DNA of 64,000 nucleotides, from positions 3,038,001 through 3,102,000 of the forward strand of contig OX579633.1 in NCBI GenBank assembly GCA_951230915.1, read 5' to 3'. Shown piece after piece: positions 1 to 13,026 of the stretch. This stretch comes from Antitrichia curtipendula. Lineage: Eukaryota; Streptophyta; Bryopsida; Hypnales; Leucodontaceae. Below the pieces are notes generated by a model. That model had not been told where the DNA came from and did not search any database. It saw nothing but the letters and a program-made list of their open reading frames with translations. A program made the position numbers and the translations under genes. Positions within the stretch are counted from its first letter, which is position 1. Every line of letters begins with the position of its first letter.

Positions 1-100
1 CTCTCCCGACCTACCAACCGCGTGCGAAGCACCCTGCAGCGAAGAATGCGAAGGGGACTGAGGGGGCACAGAAACTCCACCACCAAAGCTACGGCTACCA

Positions 101-133
<33 letters not shown>

Positions 134-3100
134 AGTTTAGAGACCGGACCACCGCCCGCACTGCCACTCGACGGAACGCCTTGCAGTTGAGACGGCGACA
201 CCAGATGTTGGGCGAAGTACGGACCACCAGCATAAAACTGCGCAGCTGCCTGCACATTCCAAATAAAAGAAACCCACATCCACTCAGGGTCACACAAAAC
301 AAAACGCACTCCACAAATCCACTCCAAAAAAGATACACACACACGCTCCATCACACAAAACACGTCCTCACCTGTTGGGCACCCATGTGCGGCGCAGGAC
401 CGCTGAACGTCGCCGGACCAAAATGAGGAGGAAACTGGGCGAAAGGAAAACTCCCCGACTGCGCCTGATGCATCATCGCCTGATGCATCATCGCTTGTTG
501 CGCTTGTTGCAACGCCGCAGATGCAGAGGCCGCCGCGCCGCTGCTGCCGACAGACGACAACCCGCCCACCGGACCGCCAGGACCCAGAACCAACGCCGAG
601 CTGCTGACCCCACCGGAACTCAGGGACACACCAGGACCGGGACCTGGCGGAAGGTTCAGATTCGTGCCTCCCATCGCACCGCCACCGCCACCGGAAACAC
701 CGACGACGACACCACCCGACGGGCTGCCGCTCCCCGCGGGAGGAAAGCCGAACATCGCACCGCTCTGAACACATCCATGCACACACTCACCATCAGATCA
801 CACCATCGGACACCTTCACATCCTCCTCCTTCCTCAGTCCAAAACCACACTCGCACCTCAAGGCATCCTCCAGGACGACACAAACTCAATCACAGAATCG
901 CATCCACTCGGCCAACCTCCACGACCGCACCACACCCACACACGACAGATAGCCCAACCACGAACGGAAACCGGACGACGGCACAACACCACAATCCTCC
1001 GCTCCACTCCACTCCCAACCAAATCATACCTGCAGCGAAAGAGACGGAGCCCCTTGACCGCTCCCCTGATGCTGACCTGGAGACTTCCGACTCACCATGT
1101 CCATGCTGTACGCCGCACGCTCCTTCACTCCCTGCATGCTCGCGGCGGCTGCGGCCGCCATCGCCGCCGCATTCAGACCACGCTCCGTCGCCTCCAAAGT
1201 CGCCGACACGGAACCGGACCCTCCCGTCGAACCGCTCGCCGCCGCTCCGCCCACAATGCCCACGGACCCGCCACCGCCCGCGCCTCCGAACAAAGACTCC
1301 GAAGGAGCCAGAGGCACGTTCAAATTGTAAGACTTCGGGTACGCCTGGCTACCGCCAGCGAAAAAAGATTGGTGATGCCGGTTCACCTGCTGCTGCATGT
1401 CGATGAAACGCGCAATGTACACGTGCATCGCGCAACGCTTCCACGCTGCACGGCCTCCCATCATGTAGGGGGGCACCTGCACAACAATTCGAACGATTCA
1501 AACACAAAGAAACACACACGAAGAACCACTCGGCGACACACGAAAAAACGACAAACGAAACGAAATGCAGCACTACATGCCCTTGCCCTCTCCTCACATC
1601 ACTACCTGCGCAGCAGGAGAGCTGTCTTCGACTGCTGCAGACGAGACCGCAGCAGCGCCGGGAAAGTACCTGCGGCAACCACAGATACACACTTCAGTGC
1701 GACAATACAGCGAATCCAAACCACATCGACTCCCATCAACCCAAACGAAAAACACAAAAAACACAAGAACCACGGCTCACCCCAAGCCACCCGCCATTCC
1801 TGCCGGCCAGCTCAGCATGCCCACAGACATCGGCAGAACCGCGACGTTCCCGCCCACGCCAGCGCCAACGCTCCCAACACCCGGAGCGACCGAACCAGGC
1901 ACTGTCGATGCACCACTCGCCGGACCCGACCCTGGACAATCGACCCAAAAAACATCAGATCGCACTCCACCATCACGGATCAGTCCACACAAACCCTTGG
2001 TCCTTCGCACGTCAACAAGTCAGAAAAGAGTCGAAACAGGCAAAAAAAACATGCACCGGAAAACGAGCAAGACACCAATAAACGCTACTGGAGCTCGCTC
2101 AGAAACGCCTCACAACATGGGCGTCGTGGAGACAACGTCAAAAACGTCCAGTTCAGGGACTCGAAAAAAAAAAACGGACCACCAACGCTACCACTCAATG
2201 GCAGCAACCCCAAAACGGAAGGGCATCCCGGCACCACCAATCACAACAACAAAACACAACACGACAAACCCTCCACACAAACGAGACACGCCGAAACACA
2301 CACTGCACACTGCGTACCTGCTCGCTCGGACGCCTTCGGAGCCCTCCCATTCTCGGCCTTCCCGCTCTTCCCCGACCTCTGCACGGCCAGACCCGCCTTG
2401 CTCAACTCCGCACGCTCCCTTTCCTTCTCCCTCTCACGCTCTTTCACAGCCTCCTTCGCCAACTCGCGCGCACTCTCCACATCACGACGACGATCTCGCT
2501 CCACGCGCTCGCGTTCCAACTCACGTTCTCTCTCTTTCTCTCGACCCCTCTCCAGCTCCGAACGCTCCTTCTCCTCCCTCTCGCGATCCCTCTCAGCCCG
2601 AAGCCGGTCCTCCGACACCGACACGGACGACGCATCCGCCTGAAAACACAACCAACAAAAACACTCGTCACACGGATACCTTCACTAGAAAACACAAACA
2701 TACAAAACACGCACACAATACGGACAAATGGACACGACGCTCCAAACCCAGACAGCGACCAAGCCTTGCACTACACTCCCACTTACCACGCGTTTCTCAC
2801 TCGCGGCTCCAACATCCCCCTCCACGCTGTAACCGTCCTTCTCAACACTCGACAAAACAACGGCTTTGCTTGGAGACACCTGAAAACAACGCACAAAACC
2901 AACAACTCAGAACAAGCTCCTCCAACCCCAGAGACATCTCCAAACACGCGAAAAAACGAAAAAACAACAACTGGGCGACCCCAATACGCGCGGTAGACGA
3001 CTCCGAAACCTACCATCAGGTCGATGTCCCGCTTCGACACGTGATCCACATCGCTCGGACCTGCTGCCGCCTCGGGAGACCTGGCACAGACACGGAAAAA

Positions 3101-5893
3101 CAGTCAGCGGTGCAAGCATATCCGCACACCAAGCCATCCTACAACCTATAGGAACGAGACGGACTGCCCATCTACACTCCAAGAAGTCAAGCAACGCAAT
3201 GCACCGCAATACAAAGATCGACCACCACCTCTTGTCCACTTCCATCTTCGTCGACACTGCACCCACACCCAAGCTCGGGCTCGGCACGGAAGGACCGTCG
3301 CCAGGTGCAGGCGCAACTGCGGCTTCCCCACTCACAGACTTCTTCTCACGAACCGGCGAACCCGAAACTCGCTTCTCCACGGAATTGGGGATCGACAACA
3401 ACTCCGCCTTACCGACGACGATCCCGATCTTCTTCTCCGATGGCACGCCCTTCTTATCCACGACCAGCTTCTCCACACGACCCACGGAAACGCCCACGGA
3501 AACGCCAGGGACCGCAGACGGCAACACGACAGGCCCACTCGAGGCGACACCCGCAACGGAAGCGATCATCGCCGGGACGGAAACATTGGGCGCGACCACA
3601 ACCGCGCCAACTGGCACAGAAACGCTGCCCTCCACTTTCACCCCACTCCTCTCCGCAGGCGACGGACGAATTGGCAGCAGATCCGCATCTTTCACTGGAG
3701 CTACAACACTTCCAGCAGCGCTCGCGGGGCTGGGAGCCATCCTCGACTGCAACACGACACCTTCTTCAGTACGAGTTCGCTTAGGTCGCTTCTTTTTCGA
3801 GCCTGCAAGAGAAACACAACACTCACATAAGCAAAATACCAGGCACGCACAACTCCGCCAAACGACACCGTCTGCGCGGGACCGTGCGCATCAGATCCGA
3901 GCGCTGCCTCCCAGCTCCAAAAGCCCACACTCGAAACCAACTTCCAGACTGCCATCGCTCGGGTTCTCATGGAACGCAGCACTTAACACCCTCAAAACGT
4001 CCAAACAACAGCACCACACGAACCGGAAAAGAGAAACCCATACCGTCCGCAACGGAAGCCGCGGCTGCAGCTGGAGGAGAGGGTGCGGGAGAAGCCGCCG
4101 AAGCGACGCCAGGGGAGTTGCTCCGAACACTCCCACCCGCAACGGAAGCAACCCCCGCGCTCGTAACGGAAGGAACCGCGGAGTGCCCATTCGGGGCGGG
4201 CGGGGGGAGGCTGCTGCCACCCACTTTCGGCTCCTGCTTCGCTTCGGATTTCACCTCGTTCACAGACGATCGGGACTCCTTCTTCGCTTCCATTGCGGAG
4301 GCGGACGGAGGGGGCTGGGTGCACATTCTCGCCAGGTCGAACAGAGCCTCGGCGACCTCCACCTCTTGCTCAGACACCAGAGATGGGGTCGAAACCTGTC
4401 AAGGCCGACAATAGCAACAACGCTTCAGACGCATGGCAACCCTACACGACCCCCAACCATGCAATGCCGCCCAACACAACTGCCATAGAATCCTCCACAC
4501 GTTCGAAATTCACGAATTCTGCAGCGCCGCCGCACAGAAACAAAAGCATCCCCGAAAATGGACCAGGAATGGACCCACGTTCAACGCTCAGACCTTCCGC
4601 ATCACGACGACGACGCGCAACACTCCAACAAAACTATCACCTCACAATGGCAGACTCTCACGACTCGGACACTCCCAGCGCCTCACCCCTCGCCTCGAAC
4701 ACCACAACGGTGCTGGAACAATCAAGCTCGCACAACAAACCAACACCGCTCTGCACACTCGCACTCAACCGCACCCTCGCCCAATATTCACACACTCACT
4801 CCACAACGGCATTCATTCCCGATCATCAGTCCCCATCCATGCACTCCCTCACGCGACTCCACAGTACCTTCGCAAGCTTATGACCCCGAGGTTTCGATCC
4901 GCTCGGCTTCTGCGAAAACAAACAAAGACACCCGTCAATATTCAACACACAAACAAGTCTAAAAAAACGCACAGGCAACCTCACAGACCAATTTCCGCTC
5001 TCTTACCGTCCGTCTTCCGGGTTTCAGCGACGCGATCGAGGAAGACGAAGGAGTGCTCGACGGAGCTGGAGGCGACGCTGCCACCGCGCCCGCTCCGTGA
5101 GCAGGAGACTCGGCCACCGAGGCCGACGCTGCCTCCTGCGGACGCTTCCCCATCGCTGCAACAACAACACCACACCAGTCAGACACCAAGCTTCGGCAAT
5201 AACCACTCATCCCGCTCTCCTCAATCCAACACACGCGAGCGCTCCACTCTCAACTGCGATACCACAAGCAAATCCAACACTGCCACAGGCGCACAGCAGA
5301 TTGCGGAATCATGAACGGACCTGTGCGCGCTTTCCGGGGCACCGCTGGGAGATCCACTGCAATGCCATCTTCCGCAAACTGCCACACACCTCACAACACC
5401 AATCAAGTCAGACCACTGCTCCCTGCATCACCCGTCGCCCAAAGACAAGACTCTTGACGTCGACCACCACCTCAAGCCCTCCACTCCTCAACCAGGCCGC
5501 ATCTACCACCCTCACCTTAGACGGAGGCCGCGGCTTTCCGGGACGCCGGGGAATGATCGGAGGCGGAGGGTCGTCGTCGTCTTCCGACACGCCCATCTCC
5601 GTGTCTTCAGTCGTCTCCTCCACCTCATCGGCCGGACTGTTCCGGGCGTGCAACTGGATCTCCTGCGAACCCTGGCGCTTCCTCTTGTTTCGAGAGCTCG
5701 GACCCACGATGCTCGTCGCCACGCCGTGGCCCCCGATCACCCCACTCCCATCTTTCTTCGTTCTCTCCCGCAATCGAGAATTGTGCACATCGTCCATCAT
5801 GTCCTCCGCGTCATCGCCAACTGCACAACATCCAAAACGCGCGAAACCCCAACCTCCGGTCAGCATCACCTCCCGAAAACGCTCAACCATCAT
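1..5893 (-). CDS. TIC: TIME FOR COFFEE (TIC)-like nuclear clock regulator, 3'-partial
   Basis: TIC is known in Arabidopsis as a large, mostly disordered nuclear protein acting in the circadian clock and in stress and jasmonate signalling. I can chain these minus-strand exons with GT-AG sites and matching phases: 5516-5893, 5321-5378, 5007-5155, 4868-4909, 4044-4395, 3229-3802, 3014-3080, 2787-2879, 2318-2639, 1781-1931, 1606-1669, 1030-1476, 372-764 and 1-249, giving 1113 codons open to the window edge. Family blocks appear in order: RLRERTKKD (about residue 40), VPRKART (139), SEQEVEVAEALF (217), KKKRPKRTRT (329), SKRDIDLM (533), an Arg/Glu coiled stretch (580-650), KRCAMHVYIARFID (763) and FYAGGPYF (1035), then a poly-Q run. 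Long Ala/Gly/Ser/Pro tracts fill the rest. The start is uncertain: in-frame ATGs lie at 5893, 5890, 5866 and 5800, and a possible acceptor sits at 5821-5822. I prefer 5893/5890 because MVERFRE resembles the family N-terminus. The C-terminus lies outside the window. Confidence 0.85.
106..132. repeat. (CTG)9 run encoding poly-glutamine in the TIC-like last visible exon
   Basis: Nine uninterrupted CTG triplets on the plus strand read as CAG on the coding strand; with the adjoining codons they give about ten glutamines. It lies in frame in exon 1-249 of the TIC-like gene, where the family usually has Q-rich sequence. Pure CAG runs are prone to length change. Confidence 0.9.
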
Positions 5894-8760
5894 CTTCGGG
5901 CCACGCAGCAATTCAAAACCCTCCTCACTGCTCTGCTGGACTGCCCTACTCTGCCCAAGAGCAGCACCACTTCCAACACAAAATCCATTCCAAAATGCTG
6001 GGAACGGAATGCAACCGCCGCATTGTCACAACACTGTCACCTCCACTCACTCGCCCGCTGCATTGTCACCTCGAGACCCAAAGTGGGCACCGCAACTGCA
6101 TTCTCGACGACCACGACCAACACGGACACTCCAGAACACCATGCCGTGTCAACGCAGCTCATCGACCTCTCGTAATCCTCCACAATTCAATGCAACGCAA
6201 CGCGAACACTAGCGTTCCACAAAAGATGCAATCGGAAACGACAATTTTCACCTAGACGATCGGTAGCCACGCTACTGTTCAATCAACAACGCCACGGACG
6301 GACTCCTGTTTCGATTCCAGACCAGACCAAATCAGTCAGTGCCGGCAATCCACGCACTGATCACTTTCGCTCTAGCTCATGGGAAGGGCAATCAGCCAGT
6401 GCCGCCAATCCACGGATCGATCAGTTTCGCTCTAGCGCATGGGAAGGGCACCTGAGAACAACACTCAGCGTCGTCCCATACAGGTGACTCCACCTCCGTC
6501 CTTCATCGAACCGCAAATGGGGGATTCATACGTAGCAGCTCGCGCTGACGCAAAATAGGGCTTTTCACGTGAGGCGCAACCGCGAGGAAACGACCTAGCC
6601 AGGATTGGAAAAGTCAAGAGTCAACTCCAACACCCTCTCATACTCGTCGTCGCTCCACAGACGGGGACTTCAACAAAGCAAGTAACGATCAATGTTCCTT
6701 GGCCTGCCGTCGACTCCTCTAATCCACAAAAAACAGACTCACTCGGCATTTCGCACTCCTCTCTTCTCCTCTTTTCGCACTCCTCTTCTCGCACTCGTTG
6801 CGTACCGCACACCTACCTCTCATCACCTGATCCCTACCGAATTCTGCAAAACACTGCCTATCTCTCCATTCCAATGACAACTTTCGAATCCAGGCTCTCG
6901 CAGCAAAGCGCAACAAAGGCGATTGCTGCATCGCAGGAAAACATCGAAAACAACCGCTGCGAAAACGGACACACACTACACTCTCACGACGCCAGCCATC
7001 GAGCTGGCACGCCAATTCTCACCGCGACCACGCCTTCGTCAGACCGGGGACCCCGAACCTGACGCGACAACCTCGCTCGGTTACCAAGCACCGCGGTGGC
7101 TCCTGCAAAATTAATCTATCACAGAGGTCGAAGCTCCTAAGACTACCACGAAGAACTGGCTCTCCTGCACACTTTCTCAAGGAGATCATTCAGGATCTGA
7201 CAGCTGCGGCGGCGGACTGGAACCAGTAGCAGCAGCCGACACCAAGACTCCGCCCAAGGAATGGCAAGAACAGCAGTACGGAAGTCAAGATGTGCGAGAG
7301 GGAGGCGACGAGCAGAAGAAGAGAGCGTGCAACAAGATCAGGATTTCTAATGCAACCAGGGCAATCGAGGAACAAAGAACCAAGGGACCGCACCTGCAGC
7401 GTCTTTGAAGCCCGTGCGTGGTCGCCGGGGTGCATGAACGAGGCCGCCCCCTCCACCTCCACGCCGACCCTCGCGACCGCGCTCCATGAGGGCTACCGAG
7501 GAGCGAGCCCGACCCTATCTTCCCTGTTTCTCCTTACCCCTGCCGCTTCCTCGCCTGCGCGAGCCAGAGTGACCTCTTGCCGCGACAGAGATTTCCAACG
7601 GGATGGGAGGAAACGCGCGCCCGCCTGTCCGCGCAGTCCCTGAGACCAATCTCCAAGTACCACCCGGAACAGAGAAGAAAGATGGCGAGAGGCAAGATGG
7701 AAAGCGCTCAACGACACGGCAACTGCAAATGCCCGACCGTGGGATTCATCAACTTTCCCTGTCGCCGAAACGAAGGCAGCTCTCACAAGAGACTCGCTCG
7801 AACCCCAGAGCTGACTAAATAAGCAGGCACGGAAGGAGTCGGGGGCTAGAGAAAGGACCCGCGCAAGAAGGGGATACCACAGAATCAAATGTCGCCAACC
7901 GTAATCAGCAAATGGCCCGACAACTCCACACGTCCCGGAATCTCTCCACCCGACGCAAGCAAAGAGAAACTACGAGACTACGAGGAGAGTGGGAACCACA
8001 ACAACACCATCGCATCACGCCGAACGCAACTCACGCAATCCCGTGGTCCTGTCCCGGTACCGCAACAGAACAATCCCGATACAGGACCAGCACGACGGGG
8101 CACCAGGAGCCATCGCAGCTGCTCTTCGCCGCACAACCATCGGCCGGAACCAATCCGTCTCTCCGTCACTCCCTCTTTTCTCTCAAACACATCTCTCAAT
8201 ACAGAAAACCTCGCCTTCCCCTGCAATTGGCGCAGGGCGACCCCTCTTCTCTTCTGCCACTCGTTCAGTTCCCTGCACAGGAATCAGCGGCCTCCACCCC
8301 AGCGCTCAGACCACGACCTTCCCTCGGAATGCCGCAACCATTTGCAGAACAATCACATGACCTTCCGCCAGGTCCAGGAGCAAGGTCCACAAGTGAGAAA
8401 CAAGCAGAAGCAGCTGCTGTTGCAACAAAACAGGCGGGCCGTCTCGCCAACCCCAACCCCTCCCTCCAGTCCTGGCTTTGGCGTCGGCTTCGGAACGCCG
8501 AACCTCCGCACCCACCGTGATCCCCATCCCTGTCGAGGGCTGCGCTGCCCCGCCCGGTAGGTAGCTTCGCCTTTCCCACCACTCATAGCGCGCGGGGTCA
8601 GTAACTCGGGTAGGGCGTACTTTTACCCTGTGGGCCCCTTCGGGCATGGCCATTGACCCCCGCATGACCCCATCATCCATGCCTTGCAAGCGTGGCTTGT
8701 GTGTGGCTCTCCTCCTGCAGCCCGAGGCCCGCGGCCCCTCACATGCGGCCAACAGGTTAT
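5894..8760 (-). other. G+C-rich presumed 5' leader and promoter region of the TIC-like gene
   Basis: This block shares the G+C-rich, plus-strand C/A-rich composition of the TIC-like gene and stops sharply near 8760, where the DNA turns AT-rich. I see no protein-coding exon of a known family. A candidate leader splice donor on the minus strand lies near 6250 (TCTAG|GTGAAA), which could join the acceptor at 5821. I infer a long, possibly spliced 5' untranslated leader with the promoter around 8.5-8.76 kb; there is a TGGGCCCC motif near 8630. No clear TATA box was found. Several ATG-started frames here are uncharacteristic and left unannotated. Confidence 0.4.
6331..6450. repeat. Two 60 bp tandem units in the TIC leader region
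   Basis: Positions 6331-6390 and 6391-6450 are near-identical 60 bp copies; both contain CAGTGCCG, CAATCCACG and CATGGGAAGGGCA. They lie upstream of the first recognised TIC-like coding exon, so they may sit in the 5' leader or an intron. Confidence 0.85.
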
Positions 8761-11574
8761 TGGGCCAGCTTTGTGGAACGGGATGGAGTTGCTTCGAACC
8801 TAAAGGATTACTCCGTATTAGGTGACAGAGCAGGAGGGTAGTATTAGATAATAAAATAGTTGGGTATTAGTAGGGTTTTAGGGTAATATTATGCCAATAA
8901 AAGTTTATGGATGATTGAATGATTGCAATTTTACAATTGGATTGACTTGATGGTGAGTTTTACATCTAGGGGAGGCAACCCATTTCGATCATTTTAAGCA
9001 AATACATGTATTTGCAAGGCAAGTTTCAATAGAGGGGAAATTTTCCCATGTGCAGAAATAGAGTTCATAAGTTTTTTATATTTTTTCAGATTTTTATTTT
9101 TTTAAATATAATTACTATAAATATTTTAGCTGAAGACTCTATTCCATCCATATTAGTCATATAGACCTTATTTCCGACCAAAGGTTGGTTGCAAAATCCA
9201 CCAAGGATATTGAGAGTCTTGTAGCCAATCATAATGCGCCAAAATTGCATGGGAAATTATGCCATAATTAATAGCTGCTTATCACGTCCTACACAAAATT
9301 ATGCCACCTTATCCTACCAAAATGGGAGGAGGTGATTATGAATGGGTTGCCTCCCTTAGGATCAAATTTGGAACTAGAAAATGGAGCAAATGCATCATGT
9401 GCATTATCATGCCTTGTTTTAGGATGGATTTTGATCAATTATAATATACAACATAACTTGGCATGTTTGAAGATTGATTTTGACTTGAATTTTTATGTTG
9501 TTGATTTTGTGTAGTTTCATTTTCAAGTATACTTTGTAGTTCAAGACAAAATAAGTTCTAGAATATGGATTATGGAGAGCCAAAACGGATTTGTAGCAAA
9601 TATAAATTCAATAACTTCTTTGCTTCTCCAATTGGTCTACAACACATTAACCAAGCCATTTTGTATTCCAAGAGTTTATACTAGTTACTAGTTCTGGTTG
9701 GTTGTCCAAGCCTTGCATGGAAACAACTACTAACCTTGGCCAAAGCAGTAGTGGTTGGATCACCGTCATTAACTCAAATCAAAAGGAAATGGAGCATCTC
9801 TATGGGAGTTTTACAAATTTGACAAGGCTAGAAATAGAGGCTATATTATGGGGCGGAGCTACAAATAAGCTATGTCGCATGCCATAAGGGAAGATTTTTT
9901 GCTCCAATTTTCACTAAACAATATCAATAGTGATGGCAAGGCTGGGTGTTGAGGACAATATAGCAAGCTCTAAATTACTTTGTACTACCAAAATTTATTC
10001 GTTCTACCTCTATTGCCTCATTTGTGGTAGGAACAAAGGCTTGTTTAGATCAAAGATTTCAAAAGCAAGGGCCATCATTATAGGAAGTAATTTTCGTTTG
10101 TTCAAAGTAATCCTGTGATTCAATATTTAGAAAAATGTTGTATCCTTTTAGTCTAATATTTTTTAAGTTTAATTTTTGTTTCAAATTTCAAATTTCATTC
10201 CACCCTATTTTCCACTTGATTGTTTCATATTGGTTGACATTTTATGAACATAATCAATGTGATATATGTCTCAAATTAGCATAATTTCTTTTGCACAATT
10301 TTAATTTTGCAATACTACAATCTACTAGTGTGGTTTATTATTATTGCTGCAATTCCACTAAAATATTTTGTTATTTTATTAATTGAATTAACAAAAATTT
10401 CAATCAACAAGATCCACAATTGCTAGCATATGAACCTAGGATCTTGAGCCTAAGAGCCTAAGAGTCTACACTCTTATGTTATAGGTACCTTTTATAATTA
10501 TAGGATATTTATATTATATGTGCCTATATTAAAGTTGTCTATGTTGTAGGTACCTTCATAAATTTAATGAATTATTGCAATAATAGCTCTATTTTTAGAA
10601 TCCAATTTACAATAATGTGTATTTTTATTATATTTTTTATCTTTAAAAACTAAAATCTAAATCCCAATCATTCTATAATGATCTCAATTTATTATAATAT
10701 AAATTATAATTAATATAATTATTTAATGCAATGAACTTTGAAAATTGAAACAATTTGATTAATTTACCATTTGATTTCAAAGAAATCAAAAGTCATAGAA
10801 AAATAGTTTTTTTACATATTAAAAATATCATATTTTACTAAGTGCTAATTTTAGATTGAGAGTGATCATTTGACTTGACAATTGTAGCTAAGGATTTTTA
10901 GGATGTAGAATAGAAAGTAATTATTTGAAAACTTTTTACACTATTCTCTATGTGCTACTTATACTATGAGAAGAAACATCAAGTTAAATTCTAAAGGATT
11001 AGGTGGTCATTGAATAATCAATTGAAAATATAGGTTCGTTCCTACAAAGTTTGAATGGATCTTTGTCTTGATCCTTGTAAAATTTTGATATAAATTGTAG
11101 ACATATATCCCATTTTAAAGGTGTATAATATTTTTTTGGTGAGTCCATGGGTCAAAAGTTACACTAAATGAAGTTTTATAGACAAGATGAGCAGCTTTGT
11201 TTAAATGCTATAATCTTGCAACTTAAATAGTCAAAATTTTCCAAAAACATTCCACTCATTTCCATAATATTCCAGTACAATCTTTGTAGTTGCACATAAA
11301 ATAAATAAATTTATAAATTTATAAAAAATCACAATTTTAATAGTCAAAAGTAATAGTTTTAGACAACTTTTTGAAAATATATTATGTTCTTATATGAGTT
11401 AATCGCATTATTTGGTTATATTTAACATGCATTTTTATTTTTTAACCTATGATTGCTATGAAGGATAATAAACTCTCGTGGAGCTTTTTGAAAATTTGAA
11501 CAAGGGCTCGGAAAGCCATAACTTGTCAATATTGAAGCATATTGGCAAGACAATAGAAGATCTTGAGAGATATA
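8761..11574. other. AT-rich intergenic DNA without a recognisable gene
   Basis: A sharp drop in G+C marks the left edge. Only short, unrelated open frames are present and none resembles a known family. One partial copy of the GCTAGCATGTGAGC repeat family lies at 10422-10556. Otherwise I see nothing specific. Confidence 0.6.
10422..10556. repeat. Partial copy of a dispersed MITE-like family (GCTAGCATGTGAGC ends)
   Basis: It starts GCTAGCATATGAACC and continues with the family's 'gagcctaagagcc' and 'ttataggtacct' motifs. The right terminal repeat is not visible, so this copy is truncated. Related copies lie at 35485-35705, 49327-49560 and 59252-59429. Confidence 0.6.
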
Positions 11575-12168
11575 CTCCCTCCGTCCCAAAATGATCTTCC
11601 TATTAACCTTAATCTTCTGTCCCAAATTGATCTTTCGATTGTGACATGGAGGGAGGATCCATGGAATGAAACTTCTTTCAATGTGAAGAGAATAATAAAA
11701 TTGGAGAATTTCAGAAAGGCTAATGTTCTTGTTCTAGATAAGTTGTTGCTCACTTTTTCATGAGAAGCTTCACCAATCAAGCCAATTGGACCAACTTTAT
11801 TTTATTTTATTTTATTTAAACAAATGAAACATGAATCACTCCCTTCATCTTGATTCTTCAGGGCTGACATGATAAGTTGTCCAAGGAGTCAATATAGAAA
11901 TGACAATATACTATGCCGGAAGACACAACCCACAATGCATAAATTGAAGAATCAGTTGGCTAGCAGTGTTCTTCCAAAAAGGCCTTCAAAATCCAAATTT
12001 CAAAGCTCTACTACTTCAATTTGATAATGAAGCCAAAGCTCAAATTTGGAAGATGATATGAGAACATTGTACTTTACTTATACCTCAAAACAAAATTAAA
12101 AATATTGATTTTTGACCTTAATCCGGAACATTTTGTCAAACAAAAATATCATTTTGGGACGGAGGGAG
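11575..12168. mobile_element. Stowaway-type MITE (Tc1/mariner TIRs)
   Basis: The left end reads CTCCCTCCGTCCCAAAATGA (11575 on) and the right end is its inverted copy, ending GGGACGGAGGGAG at 12168. This is the classic plant Stowaway terminal repeat. TA precedes the left end as expected; the right flank reads CT, so one target duplication is lost or mutated. About 594 bp with no transposase, hence non-autonomous. A second weaker copy of the terminal motif sits inside near 11615. Confidence 0.85.
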
Positions 12169-12530
12169 CTCCATGTAAATTTTTTAATGTACCAAGATTT
12201 CTTCAAGCTACCACTGAAACCAATAAGAATCTTGCAAAAGATTCTATATTGCCATTCCAATTGACACCCTAAATTTACTCACAATCAATGCATGCAACCT
12301 AAATTGCACACAATCTACCTAGGTTGCTAAATTTCCACTATTGTCGTATCTCAAGCATCCATGAAGCAATGGTTGATCCACCTCCATGCCTATGTACTTG
12401 AACTACTCATCAATGTCATATCTCACTTTCTTTTATATTGCATCCACATCTTGAACATGAGGTGATAAATTGTGTAGCAATGGCAAGCATTAGTGAGAGA
12501 CAAGCAAAGAAATCTAGTGAGGACATTGCC

Positions 12531-13026
12531 TAAGGTAAAACAGCCCATTATGGACTTTTTGCCCATTCCGGACTCCTAGGAATGACCCCATTATGGTTTT
12601 CTTTTATTGAATCATGGTTTTCTTCCGGTGAATCAAATCTGCGCCACAATCAATGGGTTAGGTATTTGGAATGGAATAATTAGTAACCACAATATGAACT
12701 TCCAGCTTTTTAGTGTTAATTCATTGTAGAATCTGATTTTTTCAGGCCTTCTATTTTAGAAAATATTGTGACCGCAATAGGTGAGTTAGATGAGTGTTAT
12801 GGATATAATTTTTGTTGGTTTTGGAGTAGTCTATAGGCTCTTTTAGCCATGATGGGTAGAACACTTCAGAAATTTATAACAAATTCACACTTTATCAAAA
12901 AAATATAATTTCAATTGCTCTCACCATTTCTATCACTTGTCTTTTTATGAGAAAAAAATCAAAAAAATTCAGTAATGACATGAGGGCAAACCCCCCATTT
13001 GGTCCGTAATGGGCTGTTTTATCTTA
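12531..13026. mobile_element. ~496 bp inverted-repeat element (MITE)
   Basis: 25 bp ends match as inverted repeats (23 of 25): left 12531-12555 begins TAAGGTAAAACAGCCC and right 13002-13026 is its complement. There is no coding capacity. The superfamily is unassigned because no clear target duplication is visible. Confidence 0.75.

Noticed and set aside
375..3151. Long plus-strand open frames across the TIC-like gene (343, 529, 528 codons and others)
   Set aside because: They are antisense shadows in G+C-rich, stop-poor DNA; composition is Arg/Thr/His/Pro-rich without domains, while the minus strand gives a consistent exon chain with family motifs.
7493..8752. Open frames of 130-220 codons on both strands in the TIC leader region
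   Set aside because: No family resemblance and extreme composition; explained by low stop-codon density in G+C-rich DNA.
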